Source: Spodoptera frugiperda
Lineage: Eukaryota > Arthropoda > Insecta > Lepidoptera > Noctuidae
DNA: 64,000 nt
Reading direction: 5' to 3'
Assembly: GCF_023101765.2 (NCBI RefSeq)
Contig: NC_064220.1
Location: 5,146,001-5,210,000, forward strand
The notes below the pieces were generated by a model. That model had not been told where the DNA came from, did no database searches, and saw nothing but the letters and a program-made list of their open reading frames with translations. The position numbers and the translations under genes are program-made. Every line of letters starts with the position of its first letter. Position 1 is the stretch's first letter. Positions 1 to 10,199 of this stretch are shown piece by piece.

Positions 1-2277
1 CCCAAGTTAGTCGTGTCTGAGATTCGTATGTTTATTGAAAATATTAAATACTCAGCCGTGTGTTGATCGTTTCATATTTACTAAATCTATAATATTAATT
101 TTAATCTCACTGATTTTTTGATAACATAATTAATTTCTAGTAGCTTTATATACTTAGCGATTATTTACAGTTCAATACCGAATACTCTCCATAGTTTTTG
201 TTGCTGTTTAAGCAACGCTGCCGTTCTCGATTCGTTTGTAGGCTTTGTACAAATTATAGGGCGGCCATTGTTCTTTTTATGCTCATACAAACAAGTCTAT
301 TTTTTAATTTTATTTCTTGGAAAAATGCTCGGGATTTTTTTCGCATTCAATTTAAAAGAGACTCATTTCTATGACCCTTTTCTATTCTTTTCTGATCGGA
401 CGTTTAAACTAAAAATGCAGGTTATACTATATCAAGTTATAAGATAAAAATGATTTGTAGCTGCACGGTATATTTATCAACTTATCTATGTAAGTACTTA
501 TTAACTAATACGTTGATAAAATGAAATTTAAAATTCGTTATTTTCACTTATAATAATAATTATTAAAAGGAAGATTATTATTCGATTCAAAAGGAAAGAC
601 GGTTTAAAGTAAGAATGGAAGTAACCAAACTGAGATATGCTTAAAGCTGGAATTATGTATTTGATTTATGTGAAGTGTCACAAAGAAGACCCTATTACCC
701 CCTTCTTTGAGTGGTTTCACAAATTAGTCCAGTCAAAATGACATCGAAACACTTGAAAATTTTCTTCGAGTTCTTATGTTAGAGGGAGTTAACCATCTAG
801 ATTGGTAAGCGCTATTTTTGTCGTCACTTTCTATAAACAATGTTGTCATCTTTAAACATGTTTACCCTCTATACTATTTTGGGAAAGTTTAAAGGCTCCA
901 TAGGTGTTTATTTTATTTTACTTCAATCAATATCTGATAATAATACTTCCTCCACCACAAAAAAATGTGTCTTGATTTGGCTGCAATGTAAGTAGTACCT
1001 TTTCCTAAACTCGTTGAAAATTGACAGGTTAAAGTATCAAATTGACTGGGCTATTTCTGATGTTAACATACAATATGCGTAAAATAGTTTATTTTGAAAA
1101 ATAATAAAATCGTAATATGGAATGTAAGAAAAGGCATGCTGTCGTTCCTGCGGGAATAGATGTAAGCTGTGTTTGGCGGTAAAAATATTTTTACATGGCA
1201 CTAAAGTAAAAGTTTTGGATACGTAGTCTTTCAAAAAACACTTATTTAGTGAGTATTGAACAAATAACATGTATTTGTACTTTGAAGTATTTTTAGTAGA
1301 CAAGGGGTACTTTCATAATGCCGCTACCACGTCTAAAACCTCTAACTTTACTAAATGGTCCAAATTTAGTATGAAATGTACAAACGCTGCTATGTCAGGT
1401 GGCGAGATAGTACCGTGGACCCTTCCAGGAATTATACAATTTGTATGAGAGGCCAGCTCACTACAATCAATACTGTAAAGAAACATAACATTTAATTTAT
1501 AACACCGGATTATTACACGACAATATTCAAATAAAAAAAGTTGTACCATAATCCAAAACCGAAATATTAGTGGGAATAAATGCGTGATGTAATAGGGAAT
1601 GATAAACAATACTTGCATGACGTCATTGCTACAGCTCTGTTATTGTCATAGAACGATTACAATAATTAATCTGAATATTTTCATTGTACCTAATTATTTT
1701 GGTCTTGGAGTATGGTCTAATGCATTACATCTATGTGAGAATAATGTTACAATTTCTGTAGGTATACACGAATGTCAGAGTAAATAAGCTATGAATAGCT
1801 TATATAATATTGAGCCACTGAAGTATATATTATATTTAATTTTCACTATTTAAAGCTCTTAGTTTTCATTCATGCGAATTCTATTATCGCATCGAATACT
1901 AATGCCCGTTGTGCCAAACGCAGCTTTAACGCAGAGCCAATGACAGCGCGACATCGGTACATTACTCGCAGCCCACATAGATGGCGTGCGAGTAATGTAA
2001 CTGCCACCTGTACATTTATGACTCCCGTTAACCCACGTCGCGCGAAGGGCAACAAAATTATTAAGATTATATTAGAAATAACAACTAGTAAACTTTTATA
2101 GAGTGACTAGAATATATTATTAAAAAACAAAAGCTTTGCTTTTGGCATTTCGCATAGAGTTTACACACTTGTTATAAGAATTGCATTACACATGTAAATG
2201 TCCTTAACACTCACTTACGAGTTTGTTATGAAGGTCACTTGATTGTATGTAAACACTGCACTTTTTAGTGTCCTATG
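1..2277. other. non-coding AT-rich flank downstream of the TRMT9B-like gene
   Basis: No gene found. Short open frames on the minus strand at 1037-1303 and 1313-1618 have no recognisable protein and lack codon bias. A GC-richer patch at 1870-2050 carries a 13-bp perfect inverted repeat (1958-1970 with 1987-1999) around a 16-nt loop. Confidence 0.6.
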
Positions 2278-2283
2278 TTTATT
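2278..2283 (-). terminator. candidate polyadenylation signal AATAAA
   Basis: First AATAAA on the minus strand after the TRMT9B-like stop codon, about 140 nt downstream. It gives a plausible short 3' UTR. No transcript evidence is available, and later signals further left are possible. Confidence 0.45.
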
Positions 2284-2423
2284 ATTTTAATGGTCATAAT
2301 GTTCACTATTTCATAAGATTATAGAACTTGAACCAGAATAATAATTATCATCAGCCCCTAAATATACCAGCAACGAAACCTTGTATCAGCCAATAGTCAA
2401 AGAGTACGTACACTATAGGTCCA

Positions 2424-4300
2424 TTAAATGGTCCACACTTGCACTTTCTCAGCTATAACACACCAGCTCGCCTGATCGTAGTACGAAGACACCACGTGGA
2501 GACTTTCCACGTACTTCTCGATCAGCTGGTCTAGTTCTCCACGCTTAAAGACGTGGTAGTAGCGATGGTAGGTGACCGCTCCTCCTTCTGATGGCAGGCT
2601 GTCCGACCCATCGCTCAAGGAGGGCAATAGCGGTGCGTGCGGGAAGGCACGAGGAGGTGGCATAGCAGGAACTGGAGCCGTGTCTTCTGACGACGAGCGA
2701 GTCTCCAACAGTTTCCTGTCTTTGGAGCATTCGCTGTATGAAGGTAGGGACGCAAGACTGGCGCAGCCGAGGGATGCTGTGCTGCCAGTTTTGTCACGCC
2801 GACTCCAGTCACTTCCTGCCGATGTGTCGCTGGACTCTATCGAGAAACCAGACTTCAATGGAGCTGTACTGGCACTCGAGCGAGATGTTACGGATTCAGG
2901 ACTTATCTCCATCTTGTCCAAGTCACTTGAATCCGTCGATTGACCGACTTTCAGAGATGATCTCTTGTCGGTGCTGGTGCATAACGAGTCAACACTAATT
3001 TCGGATTCCAAAGAGTATCCGGTCTCTAGAGATTGACTCGTATCGTATGAGGCTCCCGAGTCGATCGTTATTTCGGGATTGCCGTTACTTGACGATATTG
3101 CGCTATCGTCATCTGGGTTTTTAGCGTCAATGTCCGGCAGTTTATCAGTCAATACTGGTTTTGTGTATTGGACGTTGGCACAATTATTGAGGTAAATGTC
3201 CTCTTCACTCGAAACCTTCATTGACTTCTTTAATTCCCTATATTTGTTGATGATGGGGTCGACGTCTTTGGATCTCTTCTTGCTTTTGGTCTTAGAGATG
3301 CATTTAGGGAAAAGTTTACTGATGTCAGTTTCTTGAACCTCATTTAAGGAAGCAATGTATTTGTTTCTTTCCTGTAGTTCTGCACTTAATTTATTGAGGC
3401 CCTGCATTTCTGTGCTTATTTTATGAATGTACGGATCTTCTAGGTGTTGCAGACTGTCCGATAATTCATCTAAAATTTTTTGAGTGTTACGATCTTCTTC
3501 CTCTCTCTTTAATCTCAGTGAGATACTCTTTTCACTGCTGCTGCTACTGGGCAGATCAAAATCTTCTTCATTTATTCGTTTTGAATATTGATCTATTTCT
3601 TGCAATAATTTCTCACTTAACTTTTCTGCAAATTCGGTTAAGTGTTGACTGCGGTCTTGTTGATCTGGCCATTCTTCCTCAGTAGCAATCATGTCAGATT
3701 TGCAGGTTACAAGGGGCTCATTAGCTTGTATTCTATTAAAGCTTTCTGACTTGGATATTGATTTGTCAGAATCTGTGCTCGATATTGAGATGGAATCGTA
3801 TGGTAATCTAGTCGGACTTCTATGCGTTTTACCAAGGTTTTCATCTAAGGATCGGCCCTCTGGTCTGTTTGGTGATAGCCTATTCAAGCTCCAAGTGGAA
3901 TTACTGGTGCTGCCTAGTTTTGGAGAGCGATCTTTAGATCTTCTTCCTGGAGAAAGTCGTTCCAGGCTGGAAGAGCTTCCACTTGAGCTTGTATGGGATT
4001 GGGATCTGGATTCCAATATCCTTAAATCTCCAGGCGATAATTTATTTAAACTCCAGTTACTACTGCTGCTGCTACTGGAAGCCCCCTGTACAATCGCCAT
4101 TGCTTCAGCACTTTCGAGCTTTTCCAAATGCCTTCTCTTTGATCTTGGGCTGCTTTGAATTACAGTTTCGCAAGTTTCATCCAAAGAGTGAGCGACTTCG
4201 GCTGCAGCTTCAATAAGACTCTGCGGGCCCAAAGTTGGTGGTAGAGGAAGTTTCTCAGATGATGGGTCTTCTTTTACTTCAGGTGTAGGGTTTGGTAAAT
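2424..4300 (-). CDS. TRMT9B: TRMT9B-like coding exon 6 (end of insertion and C-terminal methyltransferase strands)
   Basis: 1,877 nt from a TTGTTTCAG acceptor to the TAG/TGA-type stop at 2424; residues 857-1481. Ser-rich; contains a thrice-repeated box, WSLNKLSP (939-946), SSLERLSP (967-974), WSLNRLSP (993-1000). The last ~49 residues (YHRYYHVFKRGELDQL..., ending in WCVIAEKVQVWTI) match the conserved closing segment of Trm9-family methyltransferases, so the fold is finished only after the long insertion. Confidence 0.9.
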
Positions 4301-7300
4301 CTGAAACAATTAAAATGGAATTTTAGCATAATTTCGTTAACAAACAATACCATACAATCTTTTGTTGTATATTTGAAAAACGCGCAGGAATCGAACCTGT
4401 TTTGGTGCTTGTATAATTACGATAACTATACGTACTCGTAAAGTTTTAGAGTGTGTTTAAGTTTTCATGCTTGTTACGTACCTTTTTCTAAAGCAGTTTT
4501 CTTTAGTTCTTCAGGTACCACACTTATGACGCTGTCTACAGAATCGGGAGAAGAAACGCCGCTGGAGTCGCTATCCATGTCATCTGTTGCTGGGTTGAAT
4601 AGTTCGAGAGACATGAGCGTGGGCCGGCTTTTTACTATTGGCTCTGCGTTTCTAGATCCTCGAACTATTGGGAACGGAGGTCTTCTGCTTATACTACCGG
4701 ATGGCATTCCCTTATTCAGCATTTCTTTGATCTGTCGTATCCTTTCTTTTCGCTTACGATCTGCTGATCTTGAGTCTAAGGTGTCGGTGCTTGATTTGTT
4801 TGTTTCTTTCGGCCTATATTGTGGTATTTCCGGTAATTCTGCGACAGTTTGCAATGTAATTTTCGGATAGGGTTTGACATCTTGTAATACTACTCGTGGT
4901 TGGAATTTGTTGGTCTCGGCTGTCAGTTTGTGTATTTCTTCGATGTCTTTGTTTATTTCTGCGAGTAACTCTTTAGTCACGTCGCTAGTTGGAGTTTCCT
5001 CTTCTTCCTTAATAGGAGGTATGGGATCTATTTCTTCAAAGACATCAATGGAGGTGTTATTGCTTAAGATGGGTAGAGGCTCAGGTTTTGTTATTGTAGT
5101 ATCATCGGATTCCGACTTAGGTGGAGAATTAGGCTGACTTTTAGACTGTGGCTTCAATGGAACTGTTGCCACAGAGGTAGTTGTTGAGTAGTTCTTTAAA
5201 CTGTATTGAGCTACTAGAATTTTGTTCACTGTGGTGGGTGCCTGTACTGAATTTGGCGAGGCCGGTGGTCTTATCAAAGGAAAAGCTTGTTTGATTCTAG
5301 GTGATGGCAAGCCTGGAGAGCTTTTCATTCGAGGTGACGTGGGAACCGAAGATACTTTTAGTCTTGGTGAAGTGGGTCCAGGCGATAATGGTGTGGGAGA
5401 TAATGGATCGCCTGATCCATCTGCTTTCGGAACGTAGATTACTGACGCAAAACTATCTTCAGAATCTACACTCGTGTCGCTTTGAAGACTGCTGTCTTTA
5501 GATGAATCAGACCCATCTTCTTTGGAATGTCTTCGTTCAGGGTAAGTTTTGTCACTTCCAGTATTATTGTCGCTTGGCGTAGGAACTTCTGGTGCAGGTC
5601 CGTGATTTTTCCAACCCTGGAGCATTCTTACAAACACAGTAACCTTATCTATATTCGTTGTAGACGTTTTGAATTTGCTAGTGAGGCCGTTTTTCAGTGA
5701 CTGGAATTTTTTGCCAGTGGTCGCGGATGTGGAAAATATTGAGTCCCGGATGGAGTCTAAAACTCCGGGTCTCCGATAAAGGTACTCTTCGTTCAGTGAG
5801 GCCTGTTTCTGGATATTTTTCCTCAACCTTTCCTTTTCTCTTAACCGTTCAACTGACATCAATTCCTCGTTGAGGGAAGTTTGTTTGAATACGCCTGGTT
5901 TTTTGCTAGATTGTAACCTAGGCGTATGTATTTTAAAGTTAGGCATTTCTTCTACCATACTTTTCATGTCGGTAGGTTTATCGAGATCTTCCTCGGCATC
6001 GTCTTCATTTATCGACTTCTTTTGTTTTACAAGTCGAGGTTTCTTCCGAGGTTCATTGATCTCTGGCACTGGAACTGCTGCTGGTGGTGGTTCGGTTTCC
6101 TCGCCACCCAAACTAGGTAAGCTGGACCTAGATCGGACTAGCGCTCGCCTCTCTATATCAGCGATGTCTGTCAAACTTCGTGACTTTATCGTTGACGCGT
6201 CCGAGTTTTGTGCAATTAATCTCGGAGGGAGTGCTTCGTCCAGGCGTCGTAGCTCAATAGGTAGGTCAGCTGCGGGTGGTTCGGGGCGTAGGCAAGGTCG
6301 CTGTGGTACCCTGGCTCCGATACTCCATGATGGCAGGAACGATCTCCGTCCCGCCAATCGTTGCAGTGCCCTTCTCACGAATGAGTAGCACGTCTCGTTG
6401 GGTGAGGAAAGTGATGATGATCCTGGAGAACCATCCCGACTTTTCCATGGCTCAGCGTGACTGTAAAAAGAAAAATATTTTAGAAATTGGTTACTTTGTA
6501 GAATGCTTATGACGTTTGTATTTGGTACATTGAATGAGAAAACTTACTGTTCATTGTCAACAGACAGGAATCTTGGTGCTGGTGTTGGCGGGCACAGCGT
6601 CACTGGTCGGTGCCAAGGGATCAACACATCCTAAAAGAAAAAAAGAATTTTTAATTTCCATTTCTAGAAAATATGGTAAATATCGACAGTTAACTCAAAA
6701 AGGGCAAAATTAATTAGATTACTGTTTATGTCCACATACCTGTGAATGGAAGTTGCGTCCCTCATGTTCCATAGCCCAGACAGTGAGAAGTAATCTTCCA
6801 CCTATCCGGGTGACTCTAGCCAGCTCCCGTAACGCCATCGCTCGCCTCTCCACCGTGGCGAAGTGGTGAACGACGGCGATGGATAGGACCGCATCGAAAG
6901 ACTCATCGCGGAACGGTAGGCACAAGTTGTCGCACGCAACCACCTGAGAAGTTAATAAGTTCTGTACTGAAGCTGATTGCTGGTTCGAGCGATAAACCTA
7001 CCACTGGAATTTAGTACAACATTCATAGTAAAGGCATGGTGGTTTTATTGTAATCCAGTACAACATTCATAAGAAAGGCATGGTCCTTTATTGGTTGGCT
7101 TAATTTGAGCCATTCATAAAAAAAAAATTCGGAAAAGTGGAAAACACGTGTGTGTTTATAGGATGCAGAAATACAATTTAACATCTGAATAAATCATCTA
7201 AATTCAAGTTATTTTTAATCTTCTATTTGTCGGAAGTAAGTGAAAGTCACACATAAAATTCAATAGAAATTGTTACTCTGCAATTGTTAGAACGAAGACG

Positions 7301-9390
7301 TAGACATAGTTCTAAGAGTGACTCAAAGATGGTCTTTGACTATAAATAAACATACTATCCAACAAAGATCATCAACATCAACAGATGATTTCAATCATAA
7401 AACTCGAAAATGGGTGAACAAAATGATTTAGCGGTGACTGACCTCATTGTTGTGATGTCGCGCTTGCGTAGTGAGTCGGGTACACCGGTCCCCTCCTACA
7501 GTGTACACGGACGGATTTACGCTTAGGTATTTGCCGTTTCCACATCCTGGAGACAAAAAGAACATTCTATTTTAGTGTCTTAACATATTTGGAATATTAT
7601 CATAAGCATCTTGCTTCGCTGGTCGAATTCGATCAGATCCGTGGACTAGGCAAAATATTTATTACCGTATTTGATTCTAACATTTTCATTAAGTATAATC
7701 GTCATGTAAAGCTAAGTAAAGCTTTAAACAGAGAGGAGGGCAAGGAGGCCTAGAGGAACGATCATGGCTGAAATCGAATCGAATAATCGTCATGTAATAT
7801 CGTGTCTTGATTCTTGTGCAATAGTTAGTACCAATTATGGTAAGTCATCATTCTATATATAATGTTCTAAGATAATTCCTTTGTTGTTATTTAAAGGGCA
7901 TGTAATATGACGTTGTAATGTCCTGCGTGGGTTTCATTAAATACGTTCATTAATCTCCAGCAAATGTTTTAGGAATTTGTTGATGTATTTTTTAAAGGTT
8001 AAAATAACACTTGCATAGATCTGTTCCTTTAGAACACACCTACGGGAAACGTGGGTGTAGCAGTTACTTTATTGAAGTATATTTTTATATATCAGTAATA
8101 TTTTCAGTTTACAAAACATATCAATTAATTAATTATTAAACTTAACGACTGATATAGGTACCCTAATGCGTTGGAGGGTATAATTTTGGTCGGTCTATTT
8201 TTTTTTCTTTTCTTTATTGATTTTTTCTTCTAGTTTAGTCCCTTTTTGAAAATCATTGGTAGTTGTAGCAAAAATTATGTTGCAATGGTTTATGTACCTA
8301 AGAAATATATGCCATATTGTTATAATGGAAACCTAAATCTTAATTCTGTTCTGGTACGTTCAACTGGTAGTTTTAAAATTTGTGAATAGTTACTAGGTAC
8401 ACACTCTTCTTTAGATATCTAGAATTCTTCTGCAAAATAAGACAACGATAAAGAAAGTCAGCAGTAACTGCATTTCGCTCCCGTGAACGGGTGGGCGTCA
8501 CTGCGAATATGCAAGTATTCCAGAAATTATTAGGTTGTAGAATTCTATCGGAATGCTTCGCTGGGATCAAAGTAATGTGACAGACGAAGCTGATCCCATT
8601 TCACAGATTTATAAAATATTTTACATTGCTTGTTGCACAACGTCTTGAGAGAATTTCGGATGTATTTCCTTGAAAAGCTAGGCGAATACTGGAATTTACC
8701 GTTTCAGTATACCTACTGGTAGTTATATTGGTATTTTCGTATTAGACTATTTAAAGGACATCTGTAATTAAGAATGACAAATATGTATCACTACCAACTC
8801 TATATAATTTCTTCTAGTGAGTAGTCCAGTCAAGATGAGAAGGAGATTACGGTGTGTCGAAATTTTTACGCTTGGTAATCGATTTGGAATACGTAGTTTA
8901 AAAAAGCCAAATTTATAAGAGAGCTGATGCTCAGTTTCTATCAAATGTGTAGTCCCAGACGAGTGCATATGGTGATACAAATATACTCGGTAAGGTAAAT
9001 AATATTTCCGAACCGATACGACCTTCAAACCTTCAAGAAAAGATTCTTGAATGTGTACTCCTTTTTAAAAGGCCGGCAACGCACCTGGTGACTCCTTTGG
9101 TGTTGCGGGTGTCTAAGGGCGGCGTTGATCGCTTACCATCAGGTGACTCGTTTGTTCGTTACCCACATATTTCATTAAATAATGTACTCACCGACATCAC
9201 AAACGAGGCTGCCGGGTTCTAGTTCAGAGAGGAAGGCCTGCACGCCAGGCGCGGGCGCTCGCGAGCTCTCGTCTCCGTCATCTCCTGCTTGCTCGTAGAC
9301 GTCGTGCACGTACGCCCGCTCCAGCGCAGCGCCCCGTGCCGCGGACTCGCCCGCCCCCTCAGCCACCGCGCCCGCGCCCCCATCCGCCAT
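2424..9390 (-). CDS. TRMT9B: TRMT9B-like (Trm9/ALKBH8-family) methyltransferase, six coding exons, 1,481 aa
   Basis: Joined exons (minus strand): 9390-9192, 7546-7443, 6943-6740, 6630-6548, 6460-4482, 4300-2424. All five introns are GT-AG and the phases agree, giving 1,481 residues. Seen: SAM-binding motif I DVGCGNGKYL (residues 65-74), the acidic motif II GGD (84-86), ACDNLCLPFRDESFD (104-118), VVHHF (125-129), the motif around VWAMEH (156-161) and DVLIPWH (170-176). The C-terminal block HRYYHVFKRGEL starts near residue 1435 and completes the fold. Between lie about 1,240 Ser/Pro/Lys-rich residues, probably disordered. Known of the family: Trm9/ALKBH8 methylate wobble-uridine modifications of tRNA; the animal TRMT9B branch carries this long insertion, and the Drosophila member is reported to limit synaptic growth. 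Whether this protein methylates tRNA is not shown here. The start is the only ATG in frame; the codon before it is GTG. The family call is firm, substrate unknown. Confidence 0.93.
4482..6460 (-). CDS. TRMT9B: TRMT9B-like coding exon 5 (disordered insertion, first half)
   Basis: 1,979 nt between TTTTACAG and AAAG|GTACGT; residues 197-857. No folded domain recognised. Visible short repeats: KQTSLNEE (389-396) and KQASLNEE (415-422), with a weaker KKSINEDD (344-351); and three S/T-P-R-x-K motifs at residues 560, 571 and 582, exactly 11 residues apart. A basic charged stretch ERLREKERLRKN follows the first SLNEE box. The open frame in an AT-rich genome and in-phase splicing support it as real coding sequence. 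Confidence 0.88.
6548..6630 (-). CDS. TRMT9B: TRMT9B-like coding exon 4
   Basis: 83 nt between TTTTAG and CA|GTAAGT. Encodes residues 170-196 and two bases of His197. The DVLIPWHRP start matches the conserved D-x-L-(V/I)-P-W motif after the catalytic core in this family. Phase 0 in, phase 2 out. Confidence 0.88.
6740..6943 (-). CDS. TRMT9B: TRMT9B-like coding exon 3
   Basis: 204 nt between a TTCTCAG acceptor and a CACAG|GTATGT donor; 68 codons, residues 102-169, phase 0 at both ends. Holds the core of the class I methyltransferase: ACDNLCLPFRD, FDAVLSIAVVHHF, RALRELARV-type helix, GGRLLLTVWAMEH. This is the most recognisable Trm9-like segment of the gene. Confidence 0.93.
6944..7442 (-). other. 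intron 2 of the TRMT9B-like gene with a 44-bp tandem duplication
   Basis: 499-nt GT-AG intron. Positions 7013-7056 and 7057-7100 are diverged tandem copies (both begin AGTACAACATTCATA and continue AAAGGCATGGT). Nothing else recognised. Confidence 0.75.
7443..7546 (-). CDS. TRMT9B: TRMT9B-like coding exon 2
   Basis: 104 nt between a CTCCAG acceptor and a GAG|GTCAGT donor. Encodes residues 67-101: the end of motif I (GCGNGKYLSVN) and motif II (TVGGDRC), whose Asp86 is expected to contact the SAM ribose. It starts in phase 1 and ends in phase 0, fitting both neighbours exactly. Confidence 0.9.
7547..9191 (-). other. intron 1 of the TRMT9B-like gene
   Basis: 1,645-nt GT-AG intron. Holds a family-B SINE-like fragment next to exon 1 (9058-9165). 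Otherwise AT-rich with no exon or RNA recognised. Confidence 0.8.
9058..9165 (+). repeat. family-B SINE-like fragment
   Basis: Contains the family core GGCCGGCAACGCAC and the block GCTTACCATCAGGTG. Related copies occur at 16408-16525, 24915-25060, 26950-27245, 37620-37860, 41570-41710 and 59045-59270. Sits in intron 1 about 25 nt from the exon 1 donor. Confidence 0.8.
9192..9390 (-). CDS. TRMT9B: TRMT9B-like coding exon 1
   Basis: Encodes residues 1-66 and the first base of Gly67. It starts at ATG 9390 and ends at a consensus donor (GTCG|GTGAGT). It carries an Ala/Gly-rich head, then the helix ALERAYVHDVYE that opens Trm9-family domains, then GSLVCDV of motif I. The exon is much more GC-rich than its surroundings. 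An acceptor-like TTTTGCAG lies at 9414-9421, so transcription probably enters from an upstream non-coding exon. Confidence 0.88.
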
Positions 9391-9404
9391 CACCGCACCG
9401 CCAT
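9390..9404 (-). promoter_or_regulatory. minimal upstream ORF overlapping the TRMT9B-like start codon
   Basis: ATG at 9404-9402 opens a four-codon frame (Met-Ala-Val-Arg) whose TGA stop overlaps the main ATG as TGATG. It lies between the acceptor-like TTTTGCAG at 9414-9421 and the main start, so it should be in the mRNA if that acceptor is used. Such an overlap usually allows termination-reinitiation or leaky scanning, and could damp translation. Confidence 0.4.
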
Positions 9405-9758
9405 TGCACTGTGCTGCAAAATTTTTAAAATAAATCTTTATTTTTGGTCACCAGTGTGTTTAAGGTAAAGTTCATGAACACTGTCATGAAGTTCTAAATT
9501 CTTTCATTTGTTTGTAGTCGTTATCTTCATGGCTGTCGATTGTACAGGTATGTTTCAATTAAAAGGACTATTGCATCAAACAGGCATAATTAAAATTTCA
9601 TTCGTCCGTCATTTCATCTCAATATTGTCGTTTACAATAATTATTATAATCTGCTTCCGATAGTAGCGTAGCAAAAACCCTTTAGTTTCTGACTACACCT
9701 TAAAGAATAAGGATAAAATATATGCTGACGACAAGACGATATTATGTTATTTTTTATA

Positions 9759-10166
9759 CAGTGTGATAGGGGTGGGACTTCTAACCCGTTAAGGCTGAGT
9801 ACTACATCTAATTTTATCGACAAAAAATATAATATATGGGAGGTTGAAACCCCAACTGAAAATATTGAAAAATTGCGATTTTTCAGTAAAAATAATTCAA
9901 TAATGATTTTTTTTTCTCACCAAAATATTATTAAACATAAAAGAGTAATGAATTAGTTAGCCAAGGTTATTAGCTACCGTTTGTCGTTACCCTTTTTTGT
10001 TTCTACGACGCATACAACCTTTGATATCAAAAAAGTTAAAAAAATATTAAAATAGCCATAACTTTTAAGGGAGGGGATTCGACCCCTTCGACCCCCGACT
10101 TTTGTCGATAAAATTAGATGTAGAACTCAGCCTTAACGGGTTAGAAGTCTCACCCCTATCACATTG
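9759..10166. mobile_element. Tc1/mariner-like MITE with 67-bp terminal inverted repeats
   Basis: The 408-bp element has inverted ends 9759-9825 and 10100-10166 that match at 64 of 67 positions. It begins CAGTGTGATAGGGGTG and is flanked by TA on both sides (9757-9758, 10167-10168). CAGT ends with TA target duplication are typical of Tc1/mariner elements. No transposase is encoded, so it is non-autonomous. The open frame at 9744-9956 is a by-product. Confidence 0.85.
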
Positions 10167-10173
10167 TATAAGA

Positions 10174-10197
10174 GACGAGGTTATCTATAACCTCGTC
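10174..10197. repeat. 24-bp near-perfect palindrome beside the MITE
   Basis: GACGAGGTTAT and ATAACCTCGTC are perfect 11-bp arms separated by two bases, starting 6 bp after the MITE target duplication. Confidence 0.6.
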
Positions 10198-10199
10198 AA

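Noticed and set aside
2572..2943. Plus-strand open frames across 2.5-6.5 kb (for example 2572-2943, 3691-4158, 4451-4870, 5870-6388)
   Set aside because: They are antisense shadows of the TRMT9B-like exons; the minus strand has recognisable domains and consistent splicing.
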